Below are positions 37,406 through 49,468 of a stretch of DNA of 64,000 bases, in pieces. Source of the stretch: Bugulina stolonifera (taxonomy: Eukaryota > Bryozoa > Gymnolaemata > Cheilostomatida > Bugulidae); NCBI GenBank assembly GCA_935421135.1, contig OW285189.1:12979072-13043071 (forward strand), read 5' to 3'. A model generated the notes under the pieces. The model did no database searches, was not told the origin of the DNA, and saw only the letters and a list, made by a program, of their open reading frames with translations. Position 1 is the first letter of the stretch, and each line of letters opens with the position of its first letter. The position numbers and the translations under genes were made by a program.

Positions 37406-38990
37406 ATCCTGTATCAAAACATTACAAAATAATTATAATATACATGTACATGTACTACTTGTACAACGTTTTGATTATTTTCATTTCGATTCAATGTATG
37501 GGAGTGTAGGCCCAGCCAATCAATCAAACTGAAACAGTATATAGATGCGTTAATCAATGGACTCGCTAGCTGGGTTCTTAGGTTATTGACGCCAATAGGC
37601 CTAGGTTTTGTCAGGTATGTTGTTATCATAGAGTTATCTTCTCTATGGCCTACACGTGCAGCTGAGCATCAGTATTTACATGTACTTGTATACTCGAATT
37701 TGTCTTCATCTTGGAACTTTGCTTGTAATGTGAGTGTGTGTATCGAGAATTTTGCTAACTTCAACTTTGCTTCTTTTCTCACAGATCTTGAGGCCTTTTC
37801 TAGAGGCATCGTCAAGTGGTGCTGTTCTTTGATGAAATTCAGACGGTAGACACAGTTATAGCAAGGAGTAACATAACAATCATCTACGTACATGCCTTAT
37901 TAAAATTATTTTAATTTTAAATTTTAAATTTATTTGTTATTAGTTATTTATTTTATAGATTATTTTCATGTTGTCAATGAGTTAGATATAATAAGTATGG
38001 TAATAATAATAATTCTAGTGATGAGGAATAAATGATTAGAATAAAAATAAATTATATTATATTTATTATTATATTATTTAATTTTATTTTATTTTATTTT
38101 AAAATTAAAAAATAGTTATTAGTTATAGCAAGAAAGGAGTAAGAGGTTATAGCAAGGAGTAAGTACTCCTTGGCTAAAGTAATAGGCGAATTATTATTAT
38201 TAAAAATTATTGTTTCATTATTGATTATATCAAGAAGTAAAAAGCAAATGTCTACAAACTAGTAACCAAAGTTGATCTCAGCTTTTCCACAACAATCATT
38301 GGAATAAAATTTTAATTCCCTCCTCACAGCAATAGTAGGCTAATAGTAATAGTAACTAAATAGTAATAGTTAAATAATTAACAATATCACATATGTACTC
38401 TGTACTAGTGCTTTATTACCTGATAATTTAGAGATACTTGAGTTAGAATAGCATGTGTTTGATCACCCGACACCCATGGAGATAGTAAATTTACAATGAC
38501 ATGGCCGCTCCCAGTCCCACATTGCTTTGGACAAGGGCCAACATTGATTTACATCTCAATCAAACTACCCTGAGCCATTCTCAAAATCAAAATGCAAAAA
38601 CTTTAAAGCAGCATTACGCCTAAGAAGAGATACTCAATCTAAACAAGTTGCACACTATTTTGTGGACACTATTTTATGACTTAGCTAACTAGAATGATCA
38701 AATTATCAATTTTTCACTACTTTAACCCAACTGTCGTATTTTTCAATATTACTCTTCAGCCCACTGCCGCATTTTCCTGGGAAAATGCAAATTTTCAAAA
38801 CGCTTGACTTTGCTGTTGGTGGTTACTGAGTTGACAATACCAATTTCAGAATCACCAAAATGAGTAGATTTCGGAAATATAGGCCTAAAGTTTGCTATAC
38901 ATCCATCTATTTATCTGAATGGAATATCATTTCAAAAGTTGTACATCAACTTACATGTACATCAATATCTGCAACGCCTCATTGTTGAGC
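37406..38990. other. Intergenic DNA including a very AT-rich tract
   Basis: 37890-38110 is almost pure A+T, with runs of TTTTATTTTATTTT. No gene is recognised. Overlapping open frames at 37586-37893 on both strands have no motif support. Confidence 0.4.
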
Positions 38991-39265
38991 AGTGGTTAGC
39001 AGGGTCGAATTCTTCGTTCTAGTAGGGAGCCTGTACTGACCATTTCGGGGCAGACTGGATACCTGGGTGGTACCCATTCAGATGATTATATTAGGCGGAT
39101 GCCTGACTGTTTGAATCTTTTGTGTGATCATTATTCCTGAGATCTTGCATGGTACGTGGAAAGAAATTTTTGTGGAAGGTGCTTTCACTTGCTCGGACAG
39201 ATCATGGAACTCTCCTCGATTTTACCCTTTTCTGGACAGCCGATTTTGGTTGGCTCACTAGTACA
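38991..39265 (+). repeat. Dispersed repeat, copy 2
   Basis: Same block order as 21771-22080. A short extra piece of the following sequence (GCAAAGGACAGGGTGAG) recurs at about 39277 and 40434. Confidence 0.7.
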
Positions 39266-41429
39266 TCATATGACTCGCAAAGGACAGGGTGAGCGTGTTC
39301 TTGAGACACAGTGACATGTGAAGGATGAAACCCCTACAACCTCCAGAAGATGTCCTTGGTGAACAAATAAAGAGTGTGAAGGAGCTAACAGCCTCAAGGC
39401 AACTAAGACTGTAGAAGTGAATGAAAGACAACTGTCCTCACATGCTATTGTAAGCTCTTCTTCAATACATATCACCAAAAACTCAAATTATCTAAGTTAT
39501 CAAACTATTCATGCCACGAATACAGCTAAATACAATTTATAAGGTAATTTTATATGAACATTTCAAATTTGTCACTAAAAATCAAAAATACAACATGCAA
39601 ACACGTTTTTAAAGCACTTTTTAAAAACATCCACTGTCCAATCAGAAGTGGATTTTTCTGCGGGAGATGGCAATTAGAAACCTTTCACATTTTCAATAAT
39701 TAGTGTAAACCTGTACATAAATAGAATATAAAAATTAATAATTACTGTTTTACGATAAGATAAACAATAGGTTTTATTATCCAATCACTGTGCACAATTT
39801 TGCTTCGGCTACGAGCATTGTTATTGAACATGTGAAAGGAGGTTCCTAATTGCCATCTACTACAGAATATCACTGTGATGTCACAGTATCAATTCATATA
39901 AAATCTATGCTTTTGTAGTCATTCTAATAGTCTGAAAAAGATACCGCTGTTTTCTCCAAGCATGTGATAAAACTTCTAAGTGCCTTAGAATAATTGTTAT
40001 ACTGAAGTGCGAGTCAGTTATCTCGGTGTGTGGCATGCCTGGCTACCACATGGAGTGGGAAGTAAGGGAAATATTTAAGATTGGTGACTACATCACTAAA
40101 AGGTATTCGAGGCAAACTTTTGATTACCGGCATCTACCTCAAAATCTAAAACTACAAGTTGATGTCTCACTAAAACCACACTTTTAGAGTAAGCTGCAAA
40201 GATATATAAAAGCAAGAATTGCTGCAAACCCAGTGTCAAATCAAGCGATCTACGCATGAACCTGGAAACTGGTGAAATGTCATTCTCAATGCCCAACTCT
40301 CGTTTATATAGTGCAGACCCTTCTAACAATCCCTTAGATGCATGTAGTATCTTTTTTTACTGCTTGACTAGTATGGATTTGCACGTTGGAATCGAGGATA
40401 GTACTTTCTCCATTTAAGTGTTTCAATGACTTGCAAAGGACAGGGTGAGGGTAGGCATTAGGTTCTCAGTTCCTGTATCAGGTTAATGGATAACTAGGAT
40501 AGCATCCTTTTTAAGGACTAAAATACATGTAGTTCAGACTAGTTCAACAGCTAGTGTCTGGATAAAGGTCTGGTCTCTATATTATTTAGCCTACATTTTA
40601 GAACATAATGTTCGAGGCATCCACTGAATTTCTTAAATACCCAACTATCCCAATTTTCGGAAAATCCGAGCACAAGAGGGCAACTATGGAACCAGGGTGA
40701 CTATGCTAGTTAAATCAATACCCTTGCCCAGCACTACAATTATCTTGTTATAGCTTTACCATTTTCTAATGTGCATAATTGTTGGCACACTAGATCTCTA
40801 TAGGGTGAAACACGTGTCTGGTACAAATTGACACGCTCTTAGTAGGCTCTAAAGAAATTTGTCTTGAACAGGCAAATTAGTATATATTTATGCATCAACT
40901 CGGGATATTTTGCACTCATCATAGGAGCGCAGGTTGTTGGTAATATTATAAATATCCCTAAAATATTAATATCTCTATGTGGCTAAAACTTTGAGTCAGT
41001 TGATACAGTCACCATGTTCTTACTTTAGTCCGCACTAAAGAGGAAGTGTGAATGAGCAGAGTAATTATGTGTAGGTACAGTGAACAGTAAACTTACATGT
41101 ATGTCTCAGAGCCTGGAATTGCAATGAGAATTCTATCACATTATAGAGAATATTGTTGATAAGACATCACACTTTTGATGATGTTCCTGGAGCAAATGCG
41201 CTCAATTAAAAGAATTAAACCAGTAGAATATAGCCTAGTCACCTTTTTTATTTGCCCGCACAATTGGCTGTTACCGCTGATATTGGTGGTGCTATTTATT
41301 AGACATCGATACGCAAGCATTTCCTCTGCTGGAACACTAGAATATACTGTTGGTATCCTTCGCCAGAGTCTTTTGTAGTTTGGCTTTTCATTTACAATGT
41401 AATTTGCAAGTTGGTTGTTTTGATAGAAA
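39266..41429. other. Intergenic DNA before SLX9
   Basis: No coding exon recognised. The last few hundred bases must contain the SLX9 promoter, but no clear core element was seen. Confidence 0.35.
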
Positions 41430-44400
41430 ATGGTGAAACCCAAAGCAAAGCGACTTACTGCTCGTGATAAAGTTGAACGAAATGCTGAGAAGTGTGCTCC
41501 TGCTGCTAAAAAAGAGGATGATACTGCCACAATAATATCTACGGCAAAATCTGTAAGTAATATCTCTCTCGCTTCCTACTGACCTTATATATTTACATGC
41601 ACAAACCATTCACTATTCACCATTAAACACTCATGCACAGTCTTGGAGTTATAAATCACTCAACGCTTTGACACTATCCGAATAAATGACAAGCAAGAAT
41701 GGTTTGGCTAATTGCCAAATGAGTGAGTACATAGTTAATTGTTATTCCGCCAAAAACTGCAAATCACTTCAAAGCGCTGAGACCGTGAATATTAATGGTC
41801 ACTAGAGGATGCCCTATAGGAAAACAAAAACAGACTCGTGTACAAAAAAGAAGTGCGCTTCGACAAGCTGACTTCAATGTTCGTAGGCATGGCCCTATCA
41901 GCTATGCGTAGTACCAGTCTACCAGTAGCCTTGATTAATATCCAGCCAATAACCAAAGCTGAGTTCTAATAAATTCTATAATATTGGAGTCATTGTATCT
42001 AATTTTAACCAGTCACAATATAGCGGTCCGTAGCGCTGCAGACTAAAAACACCAACATGTTGGTCTTTGCATAGCCGAGCAAATGGCATGCATCTGCTCT
42101 AGAACCACGCTGCATTGGCCAGAAAAGAACATCTTGTGCAGTACTATCAAAGGGGAATTATTGGTAGGACAAAGGTATGTTTTCTTTTTCAGGCTCCCTG
42201 GGATGTAAGAAGCTGTGTATTTAAGAATTTAGAAGTTGGTAGTGCAATAGTGAAAGACAGATTAGAAGATTTTGACGACGTAGATGCTAAAACTGTAATC
42301 ACAAGCAAGTCTTTTAGAGGACTCAACGTCAAGAAGAAAGATAAAAGAAGGATTAAGCAACATCTATTTAAACAAAGTATGTTGTATTTGATTGAATACA
42401 TTCATGTAGGCCTTTCAACTATACATGTAGCTCCCATTCATTGATTATTTCTACCAAGTGCTGCCTCACAGACTCAATGAGTAAAATTTCATTAGTCATT
42501 CAACTTCTGAACATGGTTTATAGGATCGGTGCACTTACTTTGATTGTTTAAATTTTCTATTCCACACTACCCATTCAGCTGAACTGGTAACCAAGTAGAT
42601 GTACATGTACATGTAAACCGGTACTTTTATGTGTAATAGGGCTCCCAATAATGGTTTATGATGGCAATCTCAAATTTAACATGTAAAATTCAAAGTCCTT
42701 CATCGTTAGGTAGGTGTTACACATGAGAAAAGTTAGAATATTGAAGCTTATCATTTGACTCCTGCCCATCACAATTACTAAGAGACACATGGATTTTACT
42801 AATATTGTAGAAGTGAATATGATAAAAGAAGCGAAGGAAATGCTTAAGGCAAAGAAAAAGAGGGAGAAAACTGTGGTGACTGGAGATATGAGACCAATCG
42901 CTGATAGCTTACCAACAGTATTACCCAGTGTAGAACAGTATATAGTCAATAATACCACACAGAAACGCAATCAGTTGTGAGTAACTTTGGCACAACGTCT
43001 CCATAGGGAATTGTATAGTCCTGTATGTTTAACTTGCAACAATCTACGTACACTCTCAAGTTGTATACGTTTTATCTCCATTGACAGTATATTTAATAAT
43101 TTAATAATACCATATTATCGCACTCACCAAACTCCTGGACCGCCGTGTATGTTGTTTTCTTGAAATTTTAGACAATCAGAAAAAAGTAAGAAGGTTAATC
43201 AGAAATCTCGAAAGAAACAACAGTGAGTATACCTATACTGTATTATATACGTAGCTATATGCAATAGGATGTTATGATGATGTAGGGTTGGAGCGACGAC
43301 AAACGTCACAAAAGTTCAACGACAAACGTCACAACACCGACAAACGTCACAAAGTTTCAGCAACAAACGTCACAATGTCATCAAATATCACAATTTTTTA
43401 ACAAAATAACACCACACCACAAAAAATAATGTATTTTGCTTTGATTTACCCTTCAATTCAATTATTGTTTGTCGTGTTTTAAAAACGGAATAAGACCGAA
43501 GATAGTTATAAGCATAGTGTGACAACTCCCAATTGAGTACTTTAAATTAACGATTCAATTTTTTCATCAAAAACCAAAACAACTGAGCGGAAGTAGATCT
43601 GCTTCTGCTGTCTTGATTTTTGGCGAAAAAATTGAATCGATAATTTAATGCCCTCTATTTAGAGTTGTCATACTCTGCTGTTGACTATGCAGTCTAAATA
43701 ATGATTATAATCATTCATGTATATACTCGTATAATAATACACATGCATATAACATGTTGATTAAAGCTGAAACAACTTTAATTCTACTCAGTTGTCTTGG
43801 TTTTTGGTGAAAATATTGAAATTGCTAATTTCATGTTCTCCATTGGGAGTTGTCACATTCTGCCTTTAACTATTTTTGGCTTTATTCAGTTTTGCAAACA
43901 CGACAAACAAAAATAATTGAATTGAAGGGTAAACCAAAGCAAAAAGCATTATTTTTTGGTGTTATTTTGTTGAAAATTTGTGATATTTGTTGGCATTGTG
44001 ACGTTTGTCGTTGAACCTTTGTGACGGTTTTTCGAAAAGTTGTTGTGACGTTTGTCGTTGAACTTTTGTGACGTTGGTTGGTGTTGTGACGTTTTTCATC
44101 GCTACAGTGGGTACACTACTACTACCACTTCTACTAAGGTCTGATAGCGATCAATAATTAGTCAGGCCTGCCATTTTGAGCTCCATTTATGTAAACAAGG
44201 TTTTAGTTCTGAGAATATGGCTGCAGATTTTCGATTAATGGAAACTACGAAGGAAATACTAGTCCTAGGCTAATGTGTGCCATTTGTCTGCTATGTGTGG
44301 TTAGGATGAACTGTAAGGCATGGAGCAGTTTGAGGGTTCCTTTGCATTTTGCAATATTTTATCAGGCAAATGGTGCTCACATGAGAATTTATTAGAAAAA

Positions 44401-44788
44401 TCAGTTTTCTCACTTTATAACATACACACACAGCTTGTTCTACTTTTACGATAATCATCTTGTTATATAATGTATTATTGCAGCAATTAGATTGTATTGA
44501 GTGTTTGAATTAGCAAATCCTTCTCAGAGACAATCAAGCAGAGACAACTCTATATTTTACTAATAGTGAAGCTAAACAACTCTTCACCATTATAATAGTA
44601 TTATGCATGTTCATACTTGATCATACATTGTAAATAGCAACGTACTGTCTTCTTTCAGAAACAATGATATTGGCATATTCAAGCAAGTACTTCAACACCC
44701 AGAATATATGAAAAATCCCTCCTCCACTATACAAGAACATTTACAGAACAGATTAATCTTAGAAAGTCAAACAATGGACGAGTCATAA
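41430..44788 (+). CDS. SLX9: Ribosome biogenesis protein SLX9 homologue (FAM207A)
   Basis: Five exons, 41430-41552, 42193-42376, 42811-42976, 43172-43222 and 44659-44788, are in phase and give 217 residues (human about 230). The start MVKPKAKRLTARDKVERNA is basic like the family. The middle is lysine- and arginine-rich (GLNVKKKDKRRIKQHLFKQ), then EAKEMLKAKKKREKTVVTGD with MRPIADSLPTVL, matching the human VVGDLHPLRDALPEL block. The C-terminal helix FKQVLQHPEYMKNPSSTIQE matches the family ending (FQELLASPAYRASPL). Yeast Slx9 acts in 40S maturation and pre-ribosome export, so a nucleolar location is likely. Intron 4 carries the fold-back element at 43288-44107. The gene converges on SNRPB with 214 bases between stop codons. 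Confidence 0.9.
43288..44107. mobile_element. Large fold-back (long-inverted-repeat) element with reiterated CAAACGTCACAA
   Basis: The ends read GGAGCGACGACAAACGTCAC and, inverted, GTAGCGATGAAAAACGTCAC. The motif ACAAACGTCACAA occurs four times in the left arm and about as often, inverted, in the right arm. Inversion continues inward (ATCACAATTTT, CAAAATAACACC, TTTACCCTTCAATTCAATTA) for most of each arm, and the central part holds a further internal hairpin. No protein is encoded. Target duplication is unclear (GTAGGG and GTGGGT at the flanks). It sits in SLX9 intron 4. Confidence 0.85.
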
Positions 44789-45002
44789 CCAAGAACAATG
44801 TAATGGTGCTTTTAACTGGATACAATTTCACCAGTGGCATAGAATTTGTTTCAAAAATACAATCTTTACTTGCAATGTTGGTTCTGGTAGTATAATATAG
44901 TGTATTTTTAATATGAAACAATATTTACAAGAAGTGTATCAATACAATTATAAAATATCTTTACACTAGAATGCACTGTCAATCTTAGTATGTACAACAG
45001 AA

Positions 45003-46872
45003 CTAATATCGTCCTGGTGGTGGTCCACGCATACCAGGAGGTGGTCCCCTCATGCCTGGTGGTGGGCCTCTCATACCAGGTGGTCCTCCCATCATACCTC
45101 CATGCATACCAGGTGGAGGACCTCTCATTCCAGGGGGGCCTGGCATTCTTGGTCGAGGTGCTGCTTGGGCTGCCAACCCTCCTCTTCCCTGCAATCATGT
45201 ATGAAAATGTTCTAGTGCTACAAGATTCGAGCATTCAACAAAAGTGGGAAATCAACTTCTTTATTTCACACAAGTTTCCAGTTCCACATTTTAGAATTCT
45301 CATTTTTTCAACCAGTGGAGAAACAGCAACCATTACACAATGTAAATTGTTTTGCTACACTTTTCTACTCAACATTGCCCATCTGAACTGCATGCACAAA
45401 TATTACAGATTAAATGTAGCCAGACCGCTCAATTACTTGATTTCATTCCACAATGAAAAATCATTCCAGTGTGGTAAGTGAACCCTGCATGGGATAGTAT
45501 TACACTGCGAAACCCACACCCCATCTCAGTACGACCAAAGCTGCAATAAACAAGCGATTCTACAATCATTTATACTAATCACCCAATGGTAATTCTGCAT
45601 ACCTGTGGAGCCATGCTTTGTTGTGAAGGCCCTCCAATACCCCTAACGGGACCCTGTAAGCCTGGTGCAGCGCCACCAGGTCCTCCTGGACCAATACCTC
45701 TACCAGCTGCTCTACCCATTCCACCACCTGGAGCTCCTGGAATAGGTACACGGGCTTGACCCTCCTCGACTGGTGGTGGTCCTTCCACAGTCATGGACAC
45801 AAGGTGTTCCCCTGTATAGAAATGACAATAGTTAGGACACCAATTTAGAAAAACATCAAATAAATGTCCTATGCGTAAAAACTCAATCCCCATCCGGTCA
45901 TAAACACTCAACAAGAAAAAATATAAAATTCCAGTGGCCTTTAATAGTGTACATGAAAAATGTCGAGTAGGCCTAGAGACCAACCCATAATGGTTAACTA
46001 ATATTTGGAACGGTAACTTACCTCTCAGGAGCACTAAACCAAGTACTCTCTTCTCTTCTCGTTCTCCTGACTTTTTGGGTTTTATTCGCCGAAACTCATC
46101 ACAATCTCCCAATATCAAGTTCATGTGTTTGTCAAAAGCTTTGAATGTACCTATAAATGTTCTACCATCTTGCAGCGTACAACGCATGCGGTAGTTTATA
46201 TAGTTCAGCATTTTTCCTCCTTTAGAAATCTAAAAATATTAAAAAGTAAGAATTTAGAACAAAAAATTCTGAAGCAGCATAGGTAAATTGGAACGTATAC
46301 AAGTACATAGCTAGATATATTTGACATTCAAACATCAATCACTGACTTGAATCTCAGTCTATCAAAACAGTGCAACACAACGCATGAACATTTACCTAGT
46401 TTTGTTGTAAAATTTAAACTTAAACCTCGGGTCAAATCGGACAAATGAATTGAATCAAAATCTTCCAACAGAACCTTCCCATTCAACAGTCCAACTCCAC
46501 CGATGCCCTCACCCTCCCCTGTGACAATCGACTGTCCTACTGTTGGTGTGAGTGACAGAAGTCTGAATAATAAATCATTTCATTTAGTCAGACTCCTGTC
46601 ACGACTCACTATTCAGTCAGTCTCACAGGGCTGTTCATTTATTTAATAAATGAACAGCCATGTGAGACTGACTGAATATATAGTCTGCTAGGTTAGACAA
46701 AGGAGTAAATTCAACCAAAATTTTTCTAGTAATTTCGACTTCTAACTAACTTAAACTTATACACATTCATTTCAAAACACAGAAAATAAACTGAAACTCG
46801 AAATTAAAACTCAAAAGAAGTTATTTTTCTATAATTAGGCCACTATTTGATGCAAATTTTACTACATACCAT
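45003..46872 (-). CDS. SNRPB: Small nuclear ribonucleoprotein Sm B/B'
   Basis: Four minus-strand exons, 46872-46870, 46229-46022, 45811-45603 and 45188-45003, give 201 residues (human 231-240). The Sm fold spans about 5-90. Sm1 includes [20 protein letters not shown] and DCDEF, and Sm2 includes [19 protein letters not shown]. The tail follows the family: an RG-containing block ([12 protein letters not shown]), [12 protein letters not shown], then four repeats of the type PPPGMRG, the proline motif bound by GYF-domain proteins in other animals. The protein is part of the heptameric Sm ring on U1, U2, U4 and U5 snRNAs. The first coding exon carries only the ATG, followed directly by GTATGT. That choice rests on phase, the signal itself and the early intron in human SNRPB. 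An ATTAAA near 44913 on the minus strand could be the poly(A) signal. Confidence 0.94.
46396..46562 (-). other. Orphan exon-like frame in SNRPB intron 1
   Basis: On the minus strand, a good acceptor (TTATTATTCAG) precedes 55 open codons and a good donor (CTAG followed by GTAAAT). The frame reads [20 protein letters not shown], then [20 protein letters not shown] and [15 protein letters not shown], which looks protein-like. Its phase does not fit between SNRPB exons 1 and 2 without a stop. I recognise no family. Confidence 0.3.
46611..46677. repeat. 67-bp palindrome, arms of 33 bases with one mismatch
   Basis: The inverted arms 46611-46643 and 46645-46677 flank one central base; the single mismatch is at the CAGGG/CATGG position. 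It lies in SNRPB intron 1, about 50 bp from the orphan exon acceptor. Confidence 0.93.
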
Positions 46873-47007
46873 CTTGGCTTTGTTTCAGCTATTTCATCTG
46901 TTCGTGGGCAAAATATATTAGGACCTGTTAGCAGATCCCTCAAAATGTTTTAGTTGAAAATCACTAATGGCAAAAGAAAAACTCCATGCGCAATAAAACG
47001 AAAGGAG

Positions 47008-47018
47008 AAAATGGCGGC
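47008..47018 (-). promoter_or_regulatory. YY1-like site in the SNRPB upstream region
   Basis: AAAATGGCGGC on the plus strand lies about 140 bp upstream of the SNRPB start codon and matches the YY1 core (AANATGGCGGC). That motif is frequent near starts of translation and splicing genes in animals. Function is inferred from position only. Confidence 0.4.
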
Positions 47019-47550
47019 TAACACAACTTGAATCACGGGCAGGTAATTGTCCCTCCTCTATTCTGATTACTAACACGCACGACCTAACTTGTCGCCAATC
47101 GGACTATAATTTATTATTTGTCAAGAGTTGTCTTCTTTTTATTTATATTTTTGTTTATGGAGTTGTCCTTTCTTTGACTACTGTATACTTGCAGTATTGT
47201 GGTAGATTCTAGAAGTGTTTTTGCAAGCTGGTGTTGTAAGGCTAGAGAAGCTGTTGCTTTTTTACCTATATAATAGGAGTTAGCTGCATGTAGCTATTTT
47301 ACATACATATATATAAGGGATTTTTATATACAGTAAAGAAAGAGGAGTAGAGTAAGTAGAGAGAAAGTGGAAGAGAAGTTGAAGTGTTAATAAAGTAAAA
47401 GTTAGATCTGCAAGTGTCTAGACAACTCAGAAAAGGTTTATGGAATGACAGTTGCCATAACATTGGTGGCAGCAGTGGGATTCCGGTCTAAACACTCTAA
47501 CTGCTCAACACTTACAACTCGTATTACACCGACTGATTCGGACAGTCATG

Positions 47551-48032
47551 CTTAGATGGATAGGGTAGACTATCTTGTAAGAGTCCAGCGTGAGCATGGT
47601 GTTTATGCCATAGCCTATCAAGCTGTGTATAGCTCATCAAGATCTACACCTAGGAGTAGTGAGCCAGGAAGCTGGAAGATACTTTCTCTCTAACACTTAC
47701 AACTCGTATGGAAAGTCATGCTTAGATGGATAGGGTAGACTATCTTGTAAGAGTCCAGCGTGAGCATGGTGTTTATGCCATAGCCTATCAAGCTGTGTAT
47801 AGCTCATCAAGATCTACACCTAGGAGTAGTGAGCCAGGAAGCTGGAAGATACTTTCTCTCTAACACTTACAACTCGTATGGAAAGTCATGCTTAGATGGA
47901 TAGGGTAGACTATCTTGTAAGAGTCCAGCGTGAGCGTGGTGTTTATGCCATAGCCTATCAAGCTGTGTATAGCTCATCAGGATCTACACCTAGGAGTATT
48001 GAGCCAGGAAGCTGGAGGATACTTTCTCTCTA
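47551..48032 (+). repeat. 170-bp tandem repeat, three units, each with a 45-codon ORF
   Basis: Units start at 47551, 47721 and 47891 (CTTAGATGGATAGGG). Each contains an ATG-to-TAA frame MDRVDYLVRVQREHGVYAIA followed by YQAVYSSS and ending WKILSL. The third unit has His to Arg, Arg to Gly, Ser to Ile and Lys to Arg changes but no stop or frameshift. Confidence 0.92.
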
Positions 48033-48140
48033 ATGACAATTGGATAGAAATTATTGTGCTATGTATTTATTTTAGTTTTTGTAATTATTTTAATTTCATG
48101 AGTCCTGTTTGTTGGTGGCATGCCTGTTATATCTCGTCGT

Positions 48141-48370
48141 TCAGATGGTGCATCCAGAATCTACGGTAGAATGGTATAATGCAACCTATAGGAGCCTCTA
48201 ACCTTCTATTTGTGGAATCGATGCTACTAACATTGAAGTGAGCACAGGTGTGATGTTCAGATGGTGTATCCAGTGTCTACTGTAGAATGGTATAATGCAA
48301 CCTATAGGAGCCTCTAACCTTCTATTTGTGGGACGTATACTACTAACATCGAAGTAAGCACAGGTGTGAA
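48141..48370 (+). repeat. Second tandem repeat of the LTR element, about 113-bp unit
   Basis: Two adjacent units contain GTAGAATGGTATAATGCAAC and CTATAGGAGCCTCTAACCTT. A third, diverged unit is at about 48500-48620. A fourth (48625-48666 plus 49469-49560) is split by the nested hAT element. Confidence 0.88.
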
Positions 48371-48666
48371 GTTCAAACATATGGAGGAGATACGAGAATC
48401 ACTTGTATCTACTAATGGTGCTAAAGACAAAACAGGACAATGGTATAAAACAGAGATTTCTAACTAAGGAGTACTTGTCTGTTGCCTACTATATATATTG
48501 ATGTTCAGCTGGCATATCCAAAGTCTACTGTAGCTTAACATGGTTTAATGCAACCTATAGGAGCTTCTAAACCTCTACTTGGTTGGACTGATACTGCTTG
48601 CATTGAAGAGAGCACTGGTGTGATATTCAGATGGTGTATCCAGTGTCTACTGTAGAATGGTATAAT

Positions 48667-49468
48667 CAGGGCTTAAAGTGTAAAATTTTTTTTACAGGAA
48701 CGCATCAACATTACTTTTACAGGAACGCATCAACATTACATGGCTTTCACTATCAAACAGAAACGCTAGGAGTATTATTTGTTCAAACAACTTCGCTTGC
48801 AAATAAAATAGAGGCATTTTTATATATATGTTGTTGCATAACTTTAAATACAGATTCATTCATTCATTCGGATGTTCGACGCCCGCATATATCTGGCTAA
48901 ATTCAAAGAAGTAGCACATCGATAAGATGTTTTTACAATAAATACTTTTTATTAACTCCTGTTCTCTGTGTGTAAACAAGCATTTAATAAATATAATAGT
49001 TATATCTCCATTTCTGTTTAGATGAGTGGTATTGAGCCAGTGTTGGAAGGTGCTTGCAGAAAATGTTTGAGAAGCTTAGAGTTGTCTCCCTTGTTTTCCT
49101 GTCAATACTTAAAATGTTATGTATTTTTGGGTAAACAGTAGTGCTTTAGATCTTCTAGTATAAAAATGTTTACCATACATATTGTCACCTAATTCTCATG
49201 TGTTAATGTGTAGGAGATATTAATATTAAAATGAAAAATACTTTAGACACCCACTGAATGTCCCTATTCAATTAACTAAGCTAGCGACCTTTCAGCGTTT
49301 CGAGCGAGGGCGGTCTGACTGGCTGTAGTTAGCAATACCTTTACTAAAACAACTAGTAGACTAGCTAATGTACTGAAAATGCAACCGGAACGCGTTCCAG
49401 TAAGAATAGCTCTAATAAATTCTTACCAGAACGGCGTTCCGGTGCGTTCCGGTACACTTTAAGCCCTG
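48667..49468. mobile_element. Non-autonomous hAT-type element nested in the LTR element
   Basis: The exact terminal inverted repeats are CAGGGCTTAAAGTGTA and TACACTTTAAGCCCTG. The perfect 8-bp target duplication is GGTATAAT (48659-48666 and 49469-49476). It is 802 bp with no transposase. A 24-26-bp piece (TTTACAGGAACGCATCAACA) is tandemly doubled at the left end, and GGAACGCGTTCC-type sequence is near the right end. Confidence 0.95.

Noticed and set aside
44990..45481. 163-codon plus-strand ORF
   Set aside because: It is antisense to the SNRPB proline-rich exon, and its openness is explained by that exon.
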